DNA of 47,053 bases from Arthrobacter sp. Its GTDB lineage: Bacteria; Actinomycetota; Actinomycetes; Actinomycetales; Micrococcaceae. Shown piece by piece: positions 1 through 7,576 of this stretch. The stretch covers positions 1 through 47,053 of the forward strand of contig JAPSIT010000004.1 in the NCBI GenBank assembly GCA_031178585.1, given 5' to 3'. Each line of letters opens with the position of its first letter. The stretch's first letter is position 1. The notes beneath the pieces are model-generated. The model saw only the letters and a program-made list of their open reading frames with translations. It did not search any database and was not told the origin of the DNA. The position numbers and the translations under genes are program-made.

Positions 1-2
1 AG

Positions 3-164
3 GGTCTCGGTTTGATCGGCGTGGCAATGATGATTTTCGGGCAGGGCGGCTGGTTCGCCGTCGGCGTCGTCCTCGTCGTCATCGGGGTGCTTGTGGGCGG
101 CTGGTCCATGGTGGCTGCCCGGCGGCTCCGGCGGCGGGGGTGGGACGGTGTGAACCGCGCCTGA
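3..164 (+). CDS. C-terminal end of a small membrane protein (partial)
   Basis: An open frame enters from the left edge and ends at TGA 162-164, giving the last 53 residues of a protein. They are strongly hydrophobic: a Gly/Val/Ile-rich stretch with FGQGGWFAVGVVLVVIGVLV reads as one or two membrane segments, followed by a basic tail (RRLRRRG) that would be cytoplasmic by the positive-inside rule. No family can be named from this fragment. The start lies outside the window. The neighbouring lipoprotein gene converges on it from the opposite strand, so the two are not in one operon. Confidence 0.5.
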   Translation, partial: GLGLIGVAMMIFGQGGWFAVGVVLVVIGVLVGGWSMVAARRLRRRGWDGVNRA

Positions 165-194
165 CCGTCGGGCCGCTGAGTGGGCAGCTGTGAG

Positions 195-929
195 TCAGCC
201 GGCCGCGAGCGCCTCGTTGACCAGCTGGACAAGTTCGGGCGCGGAAGCAGCTGTTACAGCATTCACCGCGCCCCTCTTAATGGCGGTGGCCGCCAAGGTG
301 CCCTTGACGCCGGTCACGGTGACCATCGCCTGCTTCTGTCCGGTGGGGAGCGTCTGAACGGTCAGGGCGCCCAGGGACCGGTCGGCCCGAACGTCTGTCT
401 CGATGGGCTTCATTTCGCTCGTGATCTTCTGGCCCTCCAACTCCACGGTGAACGTCGGGCAGTTGTCCACAGCACCGTCGCTCTTGTCGAACTGCTCAGA
501 CATGACGGCGGGGTCCTTGACGGCGAAGACAGTCACAATGGTTGCCGTTTTGGCTTTCGCCGCAAGGCTGGCCCCTGCCGCGTAGGTGCTGCCCTCCGGA
601 ACCTGGCTGTTGTTGTCGGCCAGCACCGCACACGCTTTCGGGGTGATGACCGCAGTTTTGAGCAGTTCCCTGGCTGCTATCAGTCCCTGGTCGATCTGGG
701 CGGCAGGCACAACAGTCAGGGACTGCCCCTGAGCGTCCTTCAGACCACTCACAATCGACGTGAGGTCCTCGTTGGAGTAGGCCTTGGCGGCAGCTGCCGT
801 GGTCGCTGGCGCTGACGAGGCATTGGTCCCGGGTTGAGTGTTTGAGTCGCCGGGAGCGGCGCCGCCGCAGCCAGTGACTGCGAAGACTGCCGTTAGGGTG
901 AGCGCGGCTGGTGTGGTGCGTCGGTGCAT
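195..929 (-). CDS. Putative secreted lipoprotein of unknown function
   Basis: A 244-residue protein with a classic lipoprotein signal: basic n-region (MHRR), hydrophobic core, and a VTGC lipobox with the lipidated cysteine at residue 21. A Gly/Ser/Ala/Thr-rich linker (about residues 22-50) precedes a soluble domain of about 190 residues. It should therefore be exported by Sec, lipidated and anchored on the outer face of the cytoplasmic membrane. The domain contains two further cysteines (in KACAVL and NCPTF) that could form a disulfide. I do not recognise the family with certainty; it resembles the variable small lipoproteins common in actinobacteria (Lpq type). A GGGGAT purine tract lies about 6 nt before the ATG, and an 8-bp inverted repeat lies further upstream (955-975). 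Confidence 0.75.
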   Translation of the reverse strand: MHRRTTPAALTLTAVFAVTGCGGAAPGDSNTQPGTNASSAPATTAAAAKAYSNEDLTSIVSGLKDAQGQSLTVVPAAQIDQGLIAARELLKTAVITPKACAVLADNNSQVPEGSTYAAGASLAAKAKTATIVTVFAVKDPAVMSEQFDKSDGAVDNCPTFTVELEGQKITSEMKPIETDVRADRSLGALTVQTLPTGQKQAMVTVTGVKGTLAATAIKRGAVNAVTAASAPELVQLVNEALAAG

Positions 930-954
930 GATGGATCCCCGTTCCGTTCACCTG

Positions 955-975
955 CCTGCCGGCGGATCCGGCAGG
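955..975. repeat. 8-bp perfect inverted repeat in the lipoprotein 5' region
   Basis: CCTGCCGG (955-962) and CCGGCAGG (968-975) are perfect inverted repeats around a 5-nt loop, 26 nt upstream of the lipoprotein start codon. It could be an operator or a short hairpin in the 5' untranslated RNA. Nothing else in the sequence decides between these. Confidence 0.4.
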
Positions 976-1050
976 TTCCTTGCCGCGAATGCTCAGAGCC
1001 TACGGCGAACGCCGCGGCAGCACCATAGCCACGGGCACCGGGAATGTACA

Positions 1051-1074
1051 GAACTTTAAGGAGAACTTTAAAGA
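1051..1074 (+). repeat. Two tandem 12-bp units (GAACTTTAAGGA / GAACTTTAAAGA)
   Basis: Units at 1051-1062 and 1063-1074 are identical except at one position, and are AT-rich against a GC-rich background. They lie about 120 nt upstream of the VOC gene, in the divergent region with the lipoprotein gene. Tandem direct repeats here could be an activator or repressor binding site; they could also be a simple duplication. Confidence 0.5.
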
Positions 1075-1152
1075 GCCCCGCGAACCCCTATCAAAGCGGC
1101 GCCGGGATGGGGCAACATGTGTAGTGCTCTGCCACTGTGCATGGCATCCACC

Positions 1153-1190
1153 GCGTCCAGCCTTGAAACCACGTCCAGCCTTAAAGGAGA
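1153..1190 (+). repeat. Two tandem 19-bp units ending in the RBS of the VOC gene
   Basis: CGTCCAGCCTT starts both 1153-1171 and 1172-1190. The two 19-nt units diverge only in their last third, and the second carries the ribosome-binding site AAAGGAGA of the VOC gene. This looks like a local duplication of the leader just before the start codon. Confidence 0.5.
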
Positions 1191-1195
1191 ATCCC

Positions 1196-1618
1196 GTGCC
1201 CACAATCCTTAATCCATACCTTGGCTTCCGTGACACCGCCCGTGAGGCCATGACGTTCTACCAGTCTGTTTTCGGCGGGGATCTGCAGCTCAGCACGTTC
1301 GGTGATTTCCACGCCAGCGAAGACCCGGCGGAAGCCGACAAGATCATGCACGGGATGCTGACCTCGGAGAAGGGCTTCGTGCTCATGGGTGCTGACACCC
1401 CGGACTCCATGGATTACTCGGCGGGGAGCAGCATTTCCATATCGCTCAGCGGGGACGACGAAGCTGAATTGCGCGGGTACTACGACAAGCTGTCCGGCGA
1501 CGGCGGAACCGTCACCGTTCCGATGGAGCCGGCGCCGTGGGGCGACATCTTCGGGATGTGCACGGATAAGTTTGGCGTCGCGTGGCTGGTCAATGTCAAC
1601 GCAGGTCCGGCGTCCTAG
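1196..1618 (+). CDS. VOC-fold protein, PhnB/glyoxalase-like
   Basis: A 140-residue protein starting at GTG 1196, chosen because AAAGGAGA lies about 6 nt upstream and because the conserved beginning (PTILNPYLGFRDTAREAMTF) follows directly. The pattern YQSVFGG-(x)n-ADKIMHGML-(x)n-FVLMGAD and the final PWGDIFGMCTDKFGVAW match the PhnB-like branch of the vicinal oxygen chelate superfamily, which forms dimers with a shared active-site pocket. Members have varied or unknown substrates, so no reaction is claimed. The length is typical for single-domain members. The gene stands alone, with the phosphoketolase gene ending convergently 41 nt downstream and tandem repeats upstream. Confidence 0.85.
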   Translation: MPTILNPYLGFRDTAREAMTFYQSVFGGDLQLSTFGDFHASEDPAEADKIMHGMLTSEKGFVLMGADTPDSMDYSAGSSISISLSGDDEAELRGYYDKLSGDGGTVTVPMEPAPWGDIFGMCTDKFGVAWLVNVNAGPAS

Positions 1619-1659
1619 CCGTAACCCGTCCTAGCCATGAAGTAGGCGTCGAGGGGACC

Positions 1660-4059
1660 TCAGGATCCGGGCGGCGACCACACCCATCCGCGGATTTCGG
1701 GGAGGTCCTCGAAATGCTCACGGATGTAGTCCGCGTGCGCAGCCAACTGCCGGTTGCAGTGCGCCGCGAGCACCTCCATGCCCGGCATCCGGCGGGGCAT
1801 GCGGCGCAGTGCTTCAAGCGCGAGGTGGTAGCGGCTCATCCGGTTGAGCACCACCATGTCGAAAGGTGTGGTGGTTGTTCCCTGCTGGCTGTACCCGCGC
1901 ACGTGGAAGCGTCCCGGGTTCGGGCGCCCGTGCAGCAACTGGTGGAAAGAGCGGGCGTAACCGTGCCATGCGACAACCACCTCACAGGTGTCTGTGAACA
2001 GCGAGGTGAACGTCCCGTCGTCGAGCCCGTGCGGGTGCACGTCCCGCGGCGGCAGAACCATGGCGTCCATGACGTTCACCATCCGGACCCGGGCACCAGG
2101 GACATGGCGCTGCAGCAGCCAGGCTGCCGCCAGCATCTCTTCCGTAGGGATGTCTCCTGCGGAGGCCAGGACGATGTCCGGCGCTTCGGAGTCCGTCTCA
2201 TTGCCCGCCCAGTCCCAGCGTGACGCGCCGGCCTCGGCGTGGGCACGTGCCTCCTCCAGCGTCAGGTATTGCGGATGCGCCTGCTTGTCCACCACAACGA
2301 GGTTGACGTAGTCCGTGCTGAGCAGCGCGTGTTCCGCGGCCGCCAGCAGCGTGTTGGTGTCCGGCGGAAGGTAGATGCGGGTCACTTCGCCCGACAGGGA
2401 CAGCACGGTATCGATCAGGCCGGGTCCCTGATGGCTGAAGCCGTTGTGGTCATTGCGCCAGCACGTAGAGGTCAGGAGGATGTTGAGGCTCGGAACGGGA
2501 GAGCGCCACTCCAGTTCCCGCGCGTGCTGCAGCCACTTGGCATGCTGCACCGTCATGGACGCGCTGACCATGGCGAAGGCCTCATAGCTGGCGAAGAAGC
2601 CGTGCCGCCCGGTAAGCAGATACCCCTCAAGCCACCCCTGGCACAAGTGCTCGGAGAGGACTTCCATGACGCGCCCGTCTGGTGAAACATGGTCGCTTGA
2701 GCCGGCGGTGTTACCGGTTGCGGGGGGCAGCAGCAGGCAGCGGTCGCTCGCTTCGAAGACTGCGCCGAGGCGGTTGCTGTTGGTTTCGTCCGGGCAGAAG
2801 AGCCGGAACCTCGGATTGTCCTCCGTCTCCCGGTACAGGTCCCGGAACAGCTCGCCGAGCGGCTTGGTGGTCTCGCTGCTTGTTGAGCCGCGCTCGCCGG
2901 GATCCACCGCGTACCGTTCCAGTTCGGGGATGACGAGCGGAGCGGAGGGCCGGCCGTTGGCCGCCGGCAGCGATCCCATGCGCAGCGGCCCCTCGGGGGC
3001 CAAGGCGGCCAGGTCGGGCACCAGCCGGCCCCCGGCGTCGAACAGCGCCTCTGGCTCATAGGAACGCATCCACTGTTCGAGGAGTGCCAGGTGTTCCGGG
3101 TTGTCCTTCACTCCTGACAGCGGGACCTGGTGGGCGCGGAACGTTCCCTCCACAGGGCTGCCGTCCACGGTTGCCGGGCCAGTCCATCCCTTGGGAGTCC
3201 GCAGGACGACCACCGGCCAGCGGGCGGCAGCTGTGACGCCGTTGCTGCGGGCAGCCCTCTGGATGCTGCGGATCTCCTCGTAGGCGCCGTCCATTGCCGA
3301 GGCCAGGTCCCGGTGGACCCGCTCCGGGTCGTCACCGGAGACCGTGACGGGAGCCCAGCCGTGGGCATGAAGCAGCGCCTCCACGTCGTCGTCGGACCGC
3401 CTGCCCAGGACTGTCGGGCCTGAGATTTTGTGCCCGTTCAAATGGAGCACCGGCAGGACGGCTCCGTCCCTGCCGGGGTTGAGGAAGAAGGGTGCGTCCC
3501 AGGAGGCCGCCAGCGGGCCTGTTTCGGCTTCGCCGTCGCCCACCACGCAGGCGGCAATCAGGTCCGGGTTGTCCAAGACGGCGCCGGTTGCATGCATCAG
3601 CGAATATCCGAGTTCGCCGCCTTCGTGGATCGAGCCCGGGGTGGCCGGACCCACGTGGCTTCCCACCCCACCGGGGGTGGAAAACTGGCGGGCCAGGCGC
3701 CGCAGGCCCTCCTCGTCCCGGCTGACCTTTGGATAAAGCTCCGAATACGTGCCTTCCAGGTAGACGTTGGCGACGACAGCCGGGCCGCCATGGCCCGGAC
3801 CGGCCAGGAACAGGACCTGCGCGCCGGTCCGTTTGATCAGACGGTTCAGATGCACGTAGACCAGGGAGAGCCCCGGGCCCGTTCCCCAGTGGCCGAGCAG
3901 GCGCGGCTTGATGTGTTCCGGCTTCAGGGGTTCCCGGAGCAGTGGGTTTTCCTGCAAGTAGATCTGCGCCACAGTCAGATAGTTCGCCGCGTTCCAGTAC
4001 CTGTTCAGCAGCCCGAAGTCTTCGGCCGCAGCAGCGGCGGCTGCCGGGTTGTCGCCCAT
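1660..4059 (-). CDS. xfp: Xylulose-5-phosphate/fructose-6-phosphate phosphoketolase
   Basis: A 799-residue thiamine-diphosphate enzyme that splits xylulose 5-phosphate (and often fructose 6-phosphate) with phosphate into acetyl phosphate and an aldose phosphate. Recognisable pieces are the N-terminal RLLGHWGTGPGLSLVYVHLN block, GPGHGGPAVVANVYLEGTYS, the cofactor/Mg2+ segment GDGEAETGPLAASW, LHLNGHKISGPT, and TSTCWRNDHNGFSHQGPG with the conserved HQGPG. The length is normal for the family. I place the start at ATG 4059 because GAGAGG lies about 7 nt upstream. The in-frame GTG at 4101 is immediately next to a TAGACT -10 element (4102-4107) and would lie upstream of the transcript start. The gene is monocistronic. 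It would give an ATP-sparing route to acetyl phosphate alongside glycolysis; I see no acetate kinase in the window. Confidence 0.96.
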   Translation of the reverse strand: MGDNPAAAAAAAEDFGLLNRYWNAANYLTVAQIYLQENPLLREPLKPEHIKPRLLGHWGTGPGLSLVYVHLNRLIKRTGAQVLFLAGPGHGGPAVVANVYLEGTYSELYPKVSRDEEGLRRLARQFSTPGGVGSHVGPATPGSIHEGGELGYSLMHATGAVLDNPDLIAACVVGDGEAETGPLAASWDAPFFLNPGRDGAVLPVLHLNGHKISGPTVLGRRSDDDVEALLHAHGWAPVTVSGDDPERVHRDLASAMDGAYEEIRSIQRAARSNGVTAAARWPVVVLRTPKGWTGPATVDGSPVEGTFRAHQVPLSGVKDNPEHLALLEQWMRSYEPEALFDAGGRLVPDLAALAPEGPLRMGSLPAANGRPSAPLVIPELERYAVDPGERGSTSSETTKPLGELFRDLYRETEDNPRFRLFCPDETNSNRLGAVFEASDRCLLLPPATGNTAGSSDHVSPDGRVMEVLSEHLCQGWLEGYLLTGRHGFFASYEAFAMVSASMTVQHAKWLQHARELEWRSPVPSLNILLTSTCWRNDHNGFSHQGPGLIDTVLSLSGEVTRIYLPPDTNTLLAAAEHALLSTDYVNLVVVDKQAHPQYLTLEEARAHAEAGASRWDWAGNETDSEAPDIVLASAGDIPTEEMLAAAWLLQRHVPGARVRMVNVMDAMVLPPRDVHPHGLDDGTFTSLFTDTCEVVVAWHGYARSFHQLLHGRPNPGRFHVRGYSQQGTTTTPFDMVVLNRMSRYHLALEALRRMPRRMPGMEVLAAHCNRQLAAHADYIREHFEDLPEIRGWVWSPPGS

Positions 4060-4101
4060 GCCCTTGCCTCTCGTCGGATACGCTCCAGCACTGACGGGCA
4101 C

Positions 4102-4107
4102 AGTCTA
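4102..4107 (-). promoter_or_regulatory. Predicted -10 element for the phosphoketolase gene
   Basis: Read on the minus strand, 4107-4102 is TAGACT. This places transcription initiation around 4094-4096 and leaves a leader of about 36 nt containing the GAGAGG ribosome-binding site. No convincing -35 is seen. Confidence 0.45.
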
Positions 4108-4254
4108 TCCGCAGGGCCGCACCCCGTCCTGGCCGACCTGCCCCTGCCGGTCCGGGCGCAAGCCCGCCCCATGCGGCCCCCTTGCCTGGCCTTTGCCCGC
4201 CATTGCCCGGCCGCGCGGCAGGTCCGTAACGTTAGCCGCGGGAAGGGACCAAGC

Positions 4255-4791
4255 ATGAACAGTGACGAGGGAACGAATAGCGCAGCACCAAGAGTTTCCC
4301 TCTACCTCGATGTGGACGGCGTGGTCTGCCCCTTCGGAGCGGCCGACAACACCCCGTGGGGCTCGGTCTGGAACTATGCGTTCGCCGGGATTCTCGAGGT
4401 GGCCTATGCACCGGAGCTCGTGGAGGCCCTGAATGGGCTTGTAGGGATTCCTGGCATGCGATGCGTCTGGCTGACCAGCTGGGAGGAGCTGGCGCCCGGG
4501 GTCCTGTGCCCGGCCACCGGCATTAACGGGGCAGAGTGGCCGGTGCTGACGGCCGGCGGTGCCGGCAGCGGATCGGACTGGTGGAAACTCGAAGCCCTGC
4601 AGGCAGACCTTGAGGCCTCCGGCACGGACCGCATCATCTGGGCTGACGACCAGCTGGCATTCGAGCGCCAGGCCCAGGCCTGGGCCAGGATCCTTGGAGG
4701 TCGGGCGCTGCTCGTCTCGCCGGATCCGAGACGGGGCCTGACCCCTTTGGATATAGAAGCGATCCGGGGCTTCGCGGAGCAGCAGGTTTGA
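4255..4791 (+). CDS. Small HAD-fold protein (HAD_SAK_2-like)
   Basis: A 178-residue protein from ATG 4255, with GGAAGGGA about 5 nt upstream. The N-terminus has the HAD motif I YLDVDGVVCPFG (nucleophile and acid/base aspartates of DxD), then RCVWLTSWEE, whose threonine/serine fits motif II, and a C-terminal IIWADDQ that supplies motif III/IV-type acidic residues. The W-rich middle (TPWGSVWNYA) matches the HAD branch first described in Swiss-army-knife RNA-repair proteins (HAD_SAK_2). Phosphatase activity is plausible but the substrate is unknown. It is divergent from the phosphoketolase gene and precedes the phosphate permease. Confidence 0.8.
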   Translation: MNSDEGTNSAAPRVSLYLDVDGVVCPFGAADNTPWGSVWNYAFAGILEVAYAPELVEALNGLVGIPGMRCVWLTSWEELAPGVLCPATGINGAEWPVLTAGGAGSGSDWWKLEALQADLEASGTDRIIWADDQLAFERQAQAWARILGGRALLVSPDPRRGLTPLDIEAIRGFAEQQV

Positions 4792-4820
4792 TCTGCTGGA
4801 CGTGGCGCGTACGATCTATA

Positions 4821-4833
4821 GGGTTTCAAACCC
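4821..4833. repeat. Short palindrome GGGTTT-C-AAACCC before the phosphate permease
   Basis: A perfect 6-bp inverted repeat with a 1-nt centre, lying 30 nt after the HAD gene and about 125 nt before the PiT start. No U-tract follows, so it is more likely a protein-binding site than a terminator. It does not resemble the direct-repeat PHO boxes of actinobacteria. Confidence 0.35.
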
Positions 4834-4956
4834 GTTCTGCAGCCACTGCAAGCCCAGCCGCCTGAATAATCAGTAAATAAGCGGTGAACTATGCTGTGCA
4901 GGGCAGTCGGGGACATGTGGAACTGCTGATCGTCGACTCTGCAGATTGGGCAACAG

Positions 4957-6183
4957 GTGGATATCACCTTAATGGTGGCGCTGGTCATAGCACTGGCCTT
5001 ATTTTTTGACTTCACCAATGGATTTCATGACACCGCGAATGCGATGGCCACGCCCATCGCGACCGGTGCCATCAAACCGAAGAAGGCAGTTGCACTCGCA
5101 GCGGTCCTGAACCTGGTGGGCGCGTTCCTGTCCACGGAAGTGGCCAAGACGGTCTCCGGCGGCATCATCCGCGAGGGAAATGACGGTATCCAGATCACCC
5201 CGGAAATTATTTTCGCCGGACTTATGGGCGCCATCCTCTGGAACATGATCACGTGGCTGAAGGGGCTGCCCTCGAGTTCCTCACACGCCCTGTTCGGCGG
5301 CCTGATCGGTGCCGCCATCGCCGGCATCGGGTTCCACTCCATCAACCTGGAGTCCCTGATGCAGAAAGTCATCCTGCCGGCCATCTTCGCCCCCCTCATT
5401 GCCGGCATCGTCGCCTACGTCTGCACCCGCATCGCGTACGCCCTCACCTCCCGGCACGATCCGGAGACGGGCAGCAAGCTGACGCAGAAACGCGGCGGCT
5501 TCCGGACCGGCCAGATCTTCACCTCCAGCCTGGTGGCACTGGCCCACGGCACCAACGACGCCCAGAAGACCATGGGCATCATCACCCTGGTACTCATCGC
5601 TGCCGGAACGCAGGAGCCGGGATCGGGCCCGGAGTTCTGGGTCATCGCAGCCTGCGCGTTCGCCATCGCCATCGGAACCTACGCCGGCGGGTGGCGCATC
5701 ATCAGGACCATGGGCGCGGGGCTTACCGAGGTCAAGCCCGCGCAGGGCTTCGCCGCGGAAACCAGCACCGCGTCCGCCATTCTCGCCTCCTCCCACCTGG
5801 GCTTCGCCCTCTCCACCACGCAGGTGGCTTCCGGCTCTGTCATCGGTTCGGGAATGGGCCGCAGGGGCACGAGCGTCCGCTGGGCCATGGTGGGCCGCAT
5901 TATCGTCGGCTGGCTCTTCACCCTCCCGGCGGCAGGCATCGTCGGAGCGCTCACGGCGCTCCTGGTCAAGACCGGCGTCGTCGGCGTGGTCATCGCCGCG
6001 GTCGCCGGTACGGGAGCGGTGCTCTACATGTTCCTCGTGTCCCGCAAATCCGCGGTGGGCCACCACAACGCCGTCGAGGTCGAAGAAGCCGGGCAGGCAG
6101 TCCGCTTCGCCAAGAAGAAGGGCCTCGCCCGGTCACGGGCCGCGCGTGCCAAGGAGAACAAGCCGGAGGATACGCAGCGATGA
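4957..6183 (+). CDS. pit: PiT-family low-affinity inorganic phosphate permease
   Basis: A 408-residue polytopic membrane protein importing metal-phosphate/Pi by cation symport. The two inverted PiT signatures are clear: FDFTNGFHDTANAMATPIAT near residues 18-37 and LVALAHGTNDAQKTMGII near residues 192-209. About ten hydrophobic segments surround a central hydrophilic loop (SRHDPETGSKLTQKRGG), and the C-terminus is basic and cytoplasmic. The start is GTG 4957, with ATG 4972 possible as an alternative; neither has a strong ribosome-binding site. Its stop overlaps the next start codon (ATGA, 6180-6183), so a 73-residue membrane protein is translationally coupled to it. A TATGCT hexamer at 4890-4895 is a candidate -10. 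Confidence 0.95.
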   Translation: MDITLMVALVIALALFFDFTNGFHDTANAMATPIATGAIKPKKAVALAAVLNLVGAFLSTEVAKTVSGGIIREGNDGIQITPEIIFAGLMGAILWNMITWLKGLPSSSSHALFGGLIGAAIAGIGFHSINLESLMQKVILPAIFAPLIAGIVAYVCTRIAYALTSRHDPETGSKLTQKRGGFRTGQIFTSSLVALAHGTNDAQKTMGIITLVLIAAGTQEPGSGPEFWVIAACAFAIAIGTYAGGWRIIRTMGAGLTEVKPAQGFAAETSTASAILASSHLGFALSTTQVASGSVIGSGMGRRGTSVRWAMVGRIIVGWLFTLPAAGIVGALTALLVKTGVVGVVIAAVAGTGAVLYMFLVSRKSAVGHHNAVEVEEAGQAVRFAKKKGLARSRAARAKENKPEDTQR

Positions 6184-6401
6184 AGTGGATGGAACTCCTG
6201 ATCGTGGCCGGTGCCACGCTTACCGCCGCTGTGACCGTGGTGGTGCTCTACTCGCTCGGCGTCCGGCTGACCGCCATTGCCGGGGACCGCCAGGCCACAG
6301 CCCCGGGATGGGTCCGCTACCTGTCCTACGTCTGCTTCGGCCTCTGCGGAGTCGCCGTGCTGTTCGGGCTGTACCTGATCATTCCCTACTTCAGCGGCTA
6401 G
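6180..6401 (+). CDS. Two-segment small membrane protein coupled to the phosphate permease
   Basis: A 73-residue protein whose ATG overlaps the stop codon of the PiT gene by four bases (ATGA). It has two hydrophobic helices, about residues 4-28 (LLIVAGATLTAAVTVVVLYS) and 47-70 (YVCFGLCGVAVLFGLYLIIP), joined by a short polar loop, KWME at the N-terminus and almost no soluble part. No known family is recognisable from sequence. Coupled translation and equal stoichiometry suggest an accessory or stability subunit of the transporter; this is inference from position only. Confidence 0.75.
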   Translation: MKWMELLIVAGATLTAAVTVVVLYSLGVRLTAIAGDRQATAPGWVRYLSYVCFGLCGVAVLFGLYLIIPYFSG

Positions 6402-6442
6402 CGGTTACCGCACGACCTCTGGGAACAACCGGCGGGAGTCGC

Positions 6443-6448
6443 TAGGCT
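6443..6448 (+). promoter_or_regulatory. -10 element (TAGGCT) of a leaderless transcript
   Basis: TAGGCT ends 7 nt before ATG 6456, so transcription should begin at or next to the start codon. Confidence 0.5.
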
Positions 6449-6455
6449 GGGGCCC

Positions 6456-7013
6456 ATGTCAACTGTCCAGTACTACGTGGCGTCCTCCCTCGACGGGTTC
6501 ATCGCGACAGCCGACGACGACCTTGCCTGGCTGCTGCAGTTCGACGGCTTCGAGGGCGGAAAAGAAAGCTACGACACCTTCATGGCCGGCGTGGGCTGCA
6601 TCGTCATGGGCGGGAGCACCTACCAGTGGCTCATGGACCACGAGCCGGGAAACTGGCCGTATTCCGGTACCCCCTGCTGGGTCTTCACGCACCACGAATT
6701 CACCGCCCCGCCTGGAGCCGACGTAACGTTCGTCCGCGGTGAGGTCAGCGAGTTCGCGGACGACTTCGCCAGGGACGCCGCAGGGAAAAACGTCTGGGTG
6801 GTCGGAGGCGGTGAAATTGCCGCCCAGTTCGCCGACGCCGGCCTGCTGGACGAACTCATAGTCTCGATCATCCCCATCGTGCTGGGGCAGGGGAAGCGGC
6901 TGCTGCCGCTGAAGGGCCCGACGCCGCCGCTTGAGTTGGCGGACTCCCGCACCCAAGGCCGGGGGATCGTGGAGCTGCGGTACCGGTTCGCGGGAACGGG
7001 CAGCACCCAGTAA
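6456..7013 (+). CDS. Dihydrofolate reductase family protein (RibD C-terminal fold)
   Basis: A 185-residue protein with the RibD-C/DHFR-like fold: N-terminal strand VQYYVASSLDGFIA, the loop GCIVMGGSTYQWL, the NADPH-binding segment VWVVGGGEIAAQFADAGLLDEL, and IIPIVLGQGKRLLPL near the end. This matches the YyaP/YwjB-type single-domain reductase-like proteins, which are not true folate enzymes in most cases. The substrate is unknown. The start ATG 6456 is placed 7 nt after a TAGGCT hexamer with no Shine-Dalgarno sequence, the leaderless arrangement seen repeatedly here. Confidence 0.88.
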   Translation: MSTVQYYVASSLDGFIATADDDLAWLLQFDGFEGGKESYDTFMAGVGCIVMGGSTYQWLMDHEPGNWPYSGTPCWVFTHHEFTAPPGADVTFVRGEVSEFADDFARDAAGKNVWVVGGGEIAAQFADAGLLDELIVSIIPIVLGQGKRLLPLKGPTPPLELADSRTQGRGIVELRYRFAGTGSTQ

Positions 7014-7020
7014 GAAACGG

Positions 7021-7557
7021 CTATGCGCCGATGTCCCGGATCAGGTTCGTGATCCGGGCAGTCGAGAGCCTGCGGCCCTGCTCATCGGTCATCACGATCT
7101 CGTGGGTGGTCAGCGTCCGCCCAAGATGGATGGCTGTGCACGTTCCCGTCACGGTGCCTGATGCGACGGCGCGGTGGTGCGTCGCGCCCACTTCGATGCC
7201 CAGCGCCTGACGGCCCGGCCCGGCGTGCATCCCCGCAGCGAAGGATCCGAGGGTCTCGGCCAGCACCACGTGGGCGCCGCCGTGGAGGATGCCCGCCACC
7301 TGCGTGTTCCCTTCGACGGGCATGGTCGCCACCGTCCGCTCCGGGCTCATCTCCAGGAACCGGATTCCCATCTTCACCACCAGGGCACCGACGCCGTACC
7401 CGGCAAGCCAGTCGTGCAGGTGCTCCGGCACCCCCGCGGCAAACAGTTCGTCCCTGAACCGCATTTCGACGGCGGTGCCGGCCTCGCCGTCGGAGTGCGG
7501 CTCGACGGCGGACCCGGCTTCCCCGGCAGGCTGGCCGGGCGTGAAATTGTCCATCAT
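7021..7557 (-). CDS. Hotdog-fold thioesterase (PaaI/YdiI type)
   Basis: A protein of 178 residues if it starts at the first ATG of the ATG-ATG pair at 7557/7554. The segment GNTQVAGILHGGAHVVLAETLGS contains the HGG and following acidic residue typical of PaaI/YdiI acyl-CoA thioesterases, and GIEVGATHHRAVASGTVTG is the following core strand. The family hydrolyses aromatic or isoprenoid acyl-CoAs such as DHNA-CoA in menaquinone synthesis; which substrate applies here cannot be told. The first 45 residues are a low-complexity acidic extension. The gene diverges from polA with only 19 bp between the start codons. Confidence 0.85.
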   Translation of the reverse strand: MMDNFTPGQPAGEAGSAVEPHSDGEAGTAVEMRFRDELFAAGVPEHLHDWLAGYGVGALVVKMGIRFLEMSPERTVATMPVEGNTQVAGILHGGAHVVLAETLGSFAAGMHAGPGRQALGIEVGATHHRAVASGTVTGTCTAIHLGRTLTTHEIVMTDEQGRRLSTARITNLIRDIGA

Positions 7558-7563
7558 GGCAAC

Positions 7564-7569
7564 TAGGCT
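7564..7569 (+). promoter_or_regulatory. -10 element (TAGGCT) of polA
   Basis: TAGGCT ends 7 nt upstream of GTG 7577, the same spacing as at 6443-6448. It fixes the polA start and implies a leaderless mRNA. The hexamer sits inside the 19-bp gap shared with the divergent thioesterase gene. Confidence 0.5.
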
Positions 7570-7576
7570 GGCACCT

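Noticed and set aside
4060..4101. Upstream GTG start (4101) for phosphoketolase
   Set aside because: It immediately follows a TAGACT -10, so it would be upstream of the transcript start. ATG 4059 has a ribosome-binding site.
7289..7576. N-terminal extension of PolA from upstream in-frame codons
   Set aside because: It overlaps the divergent thioesterase gene and the polA -10; the exonuclease domain begins well downstream.
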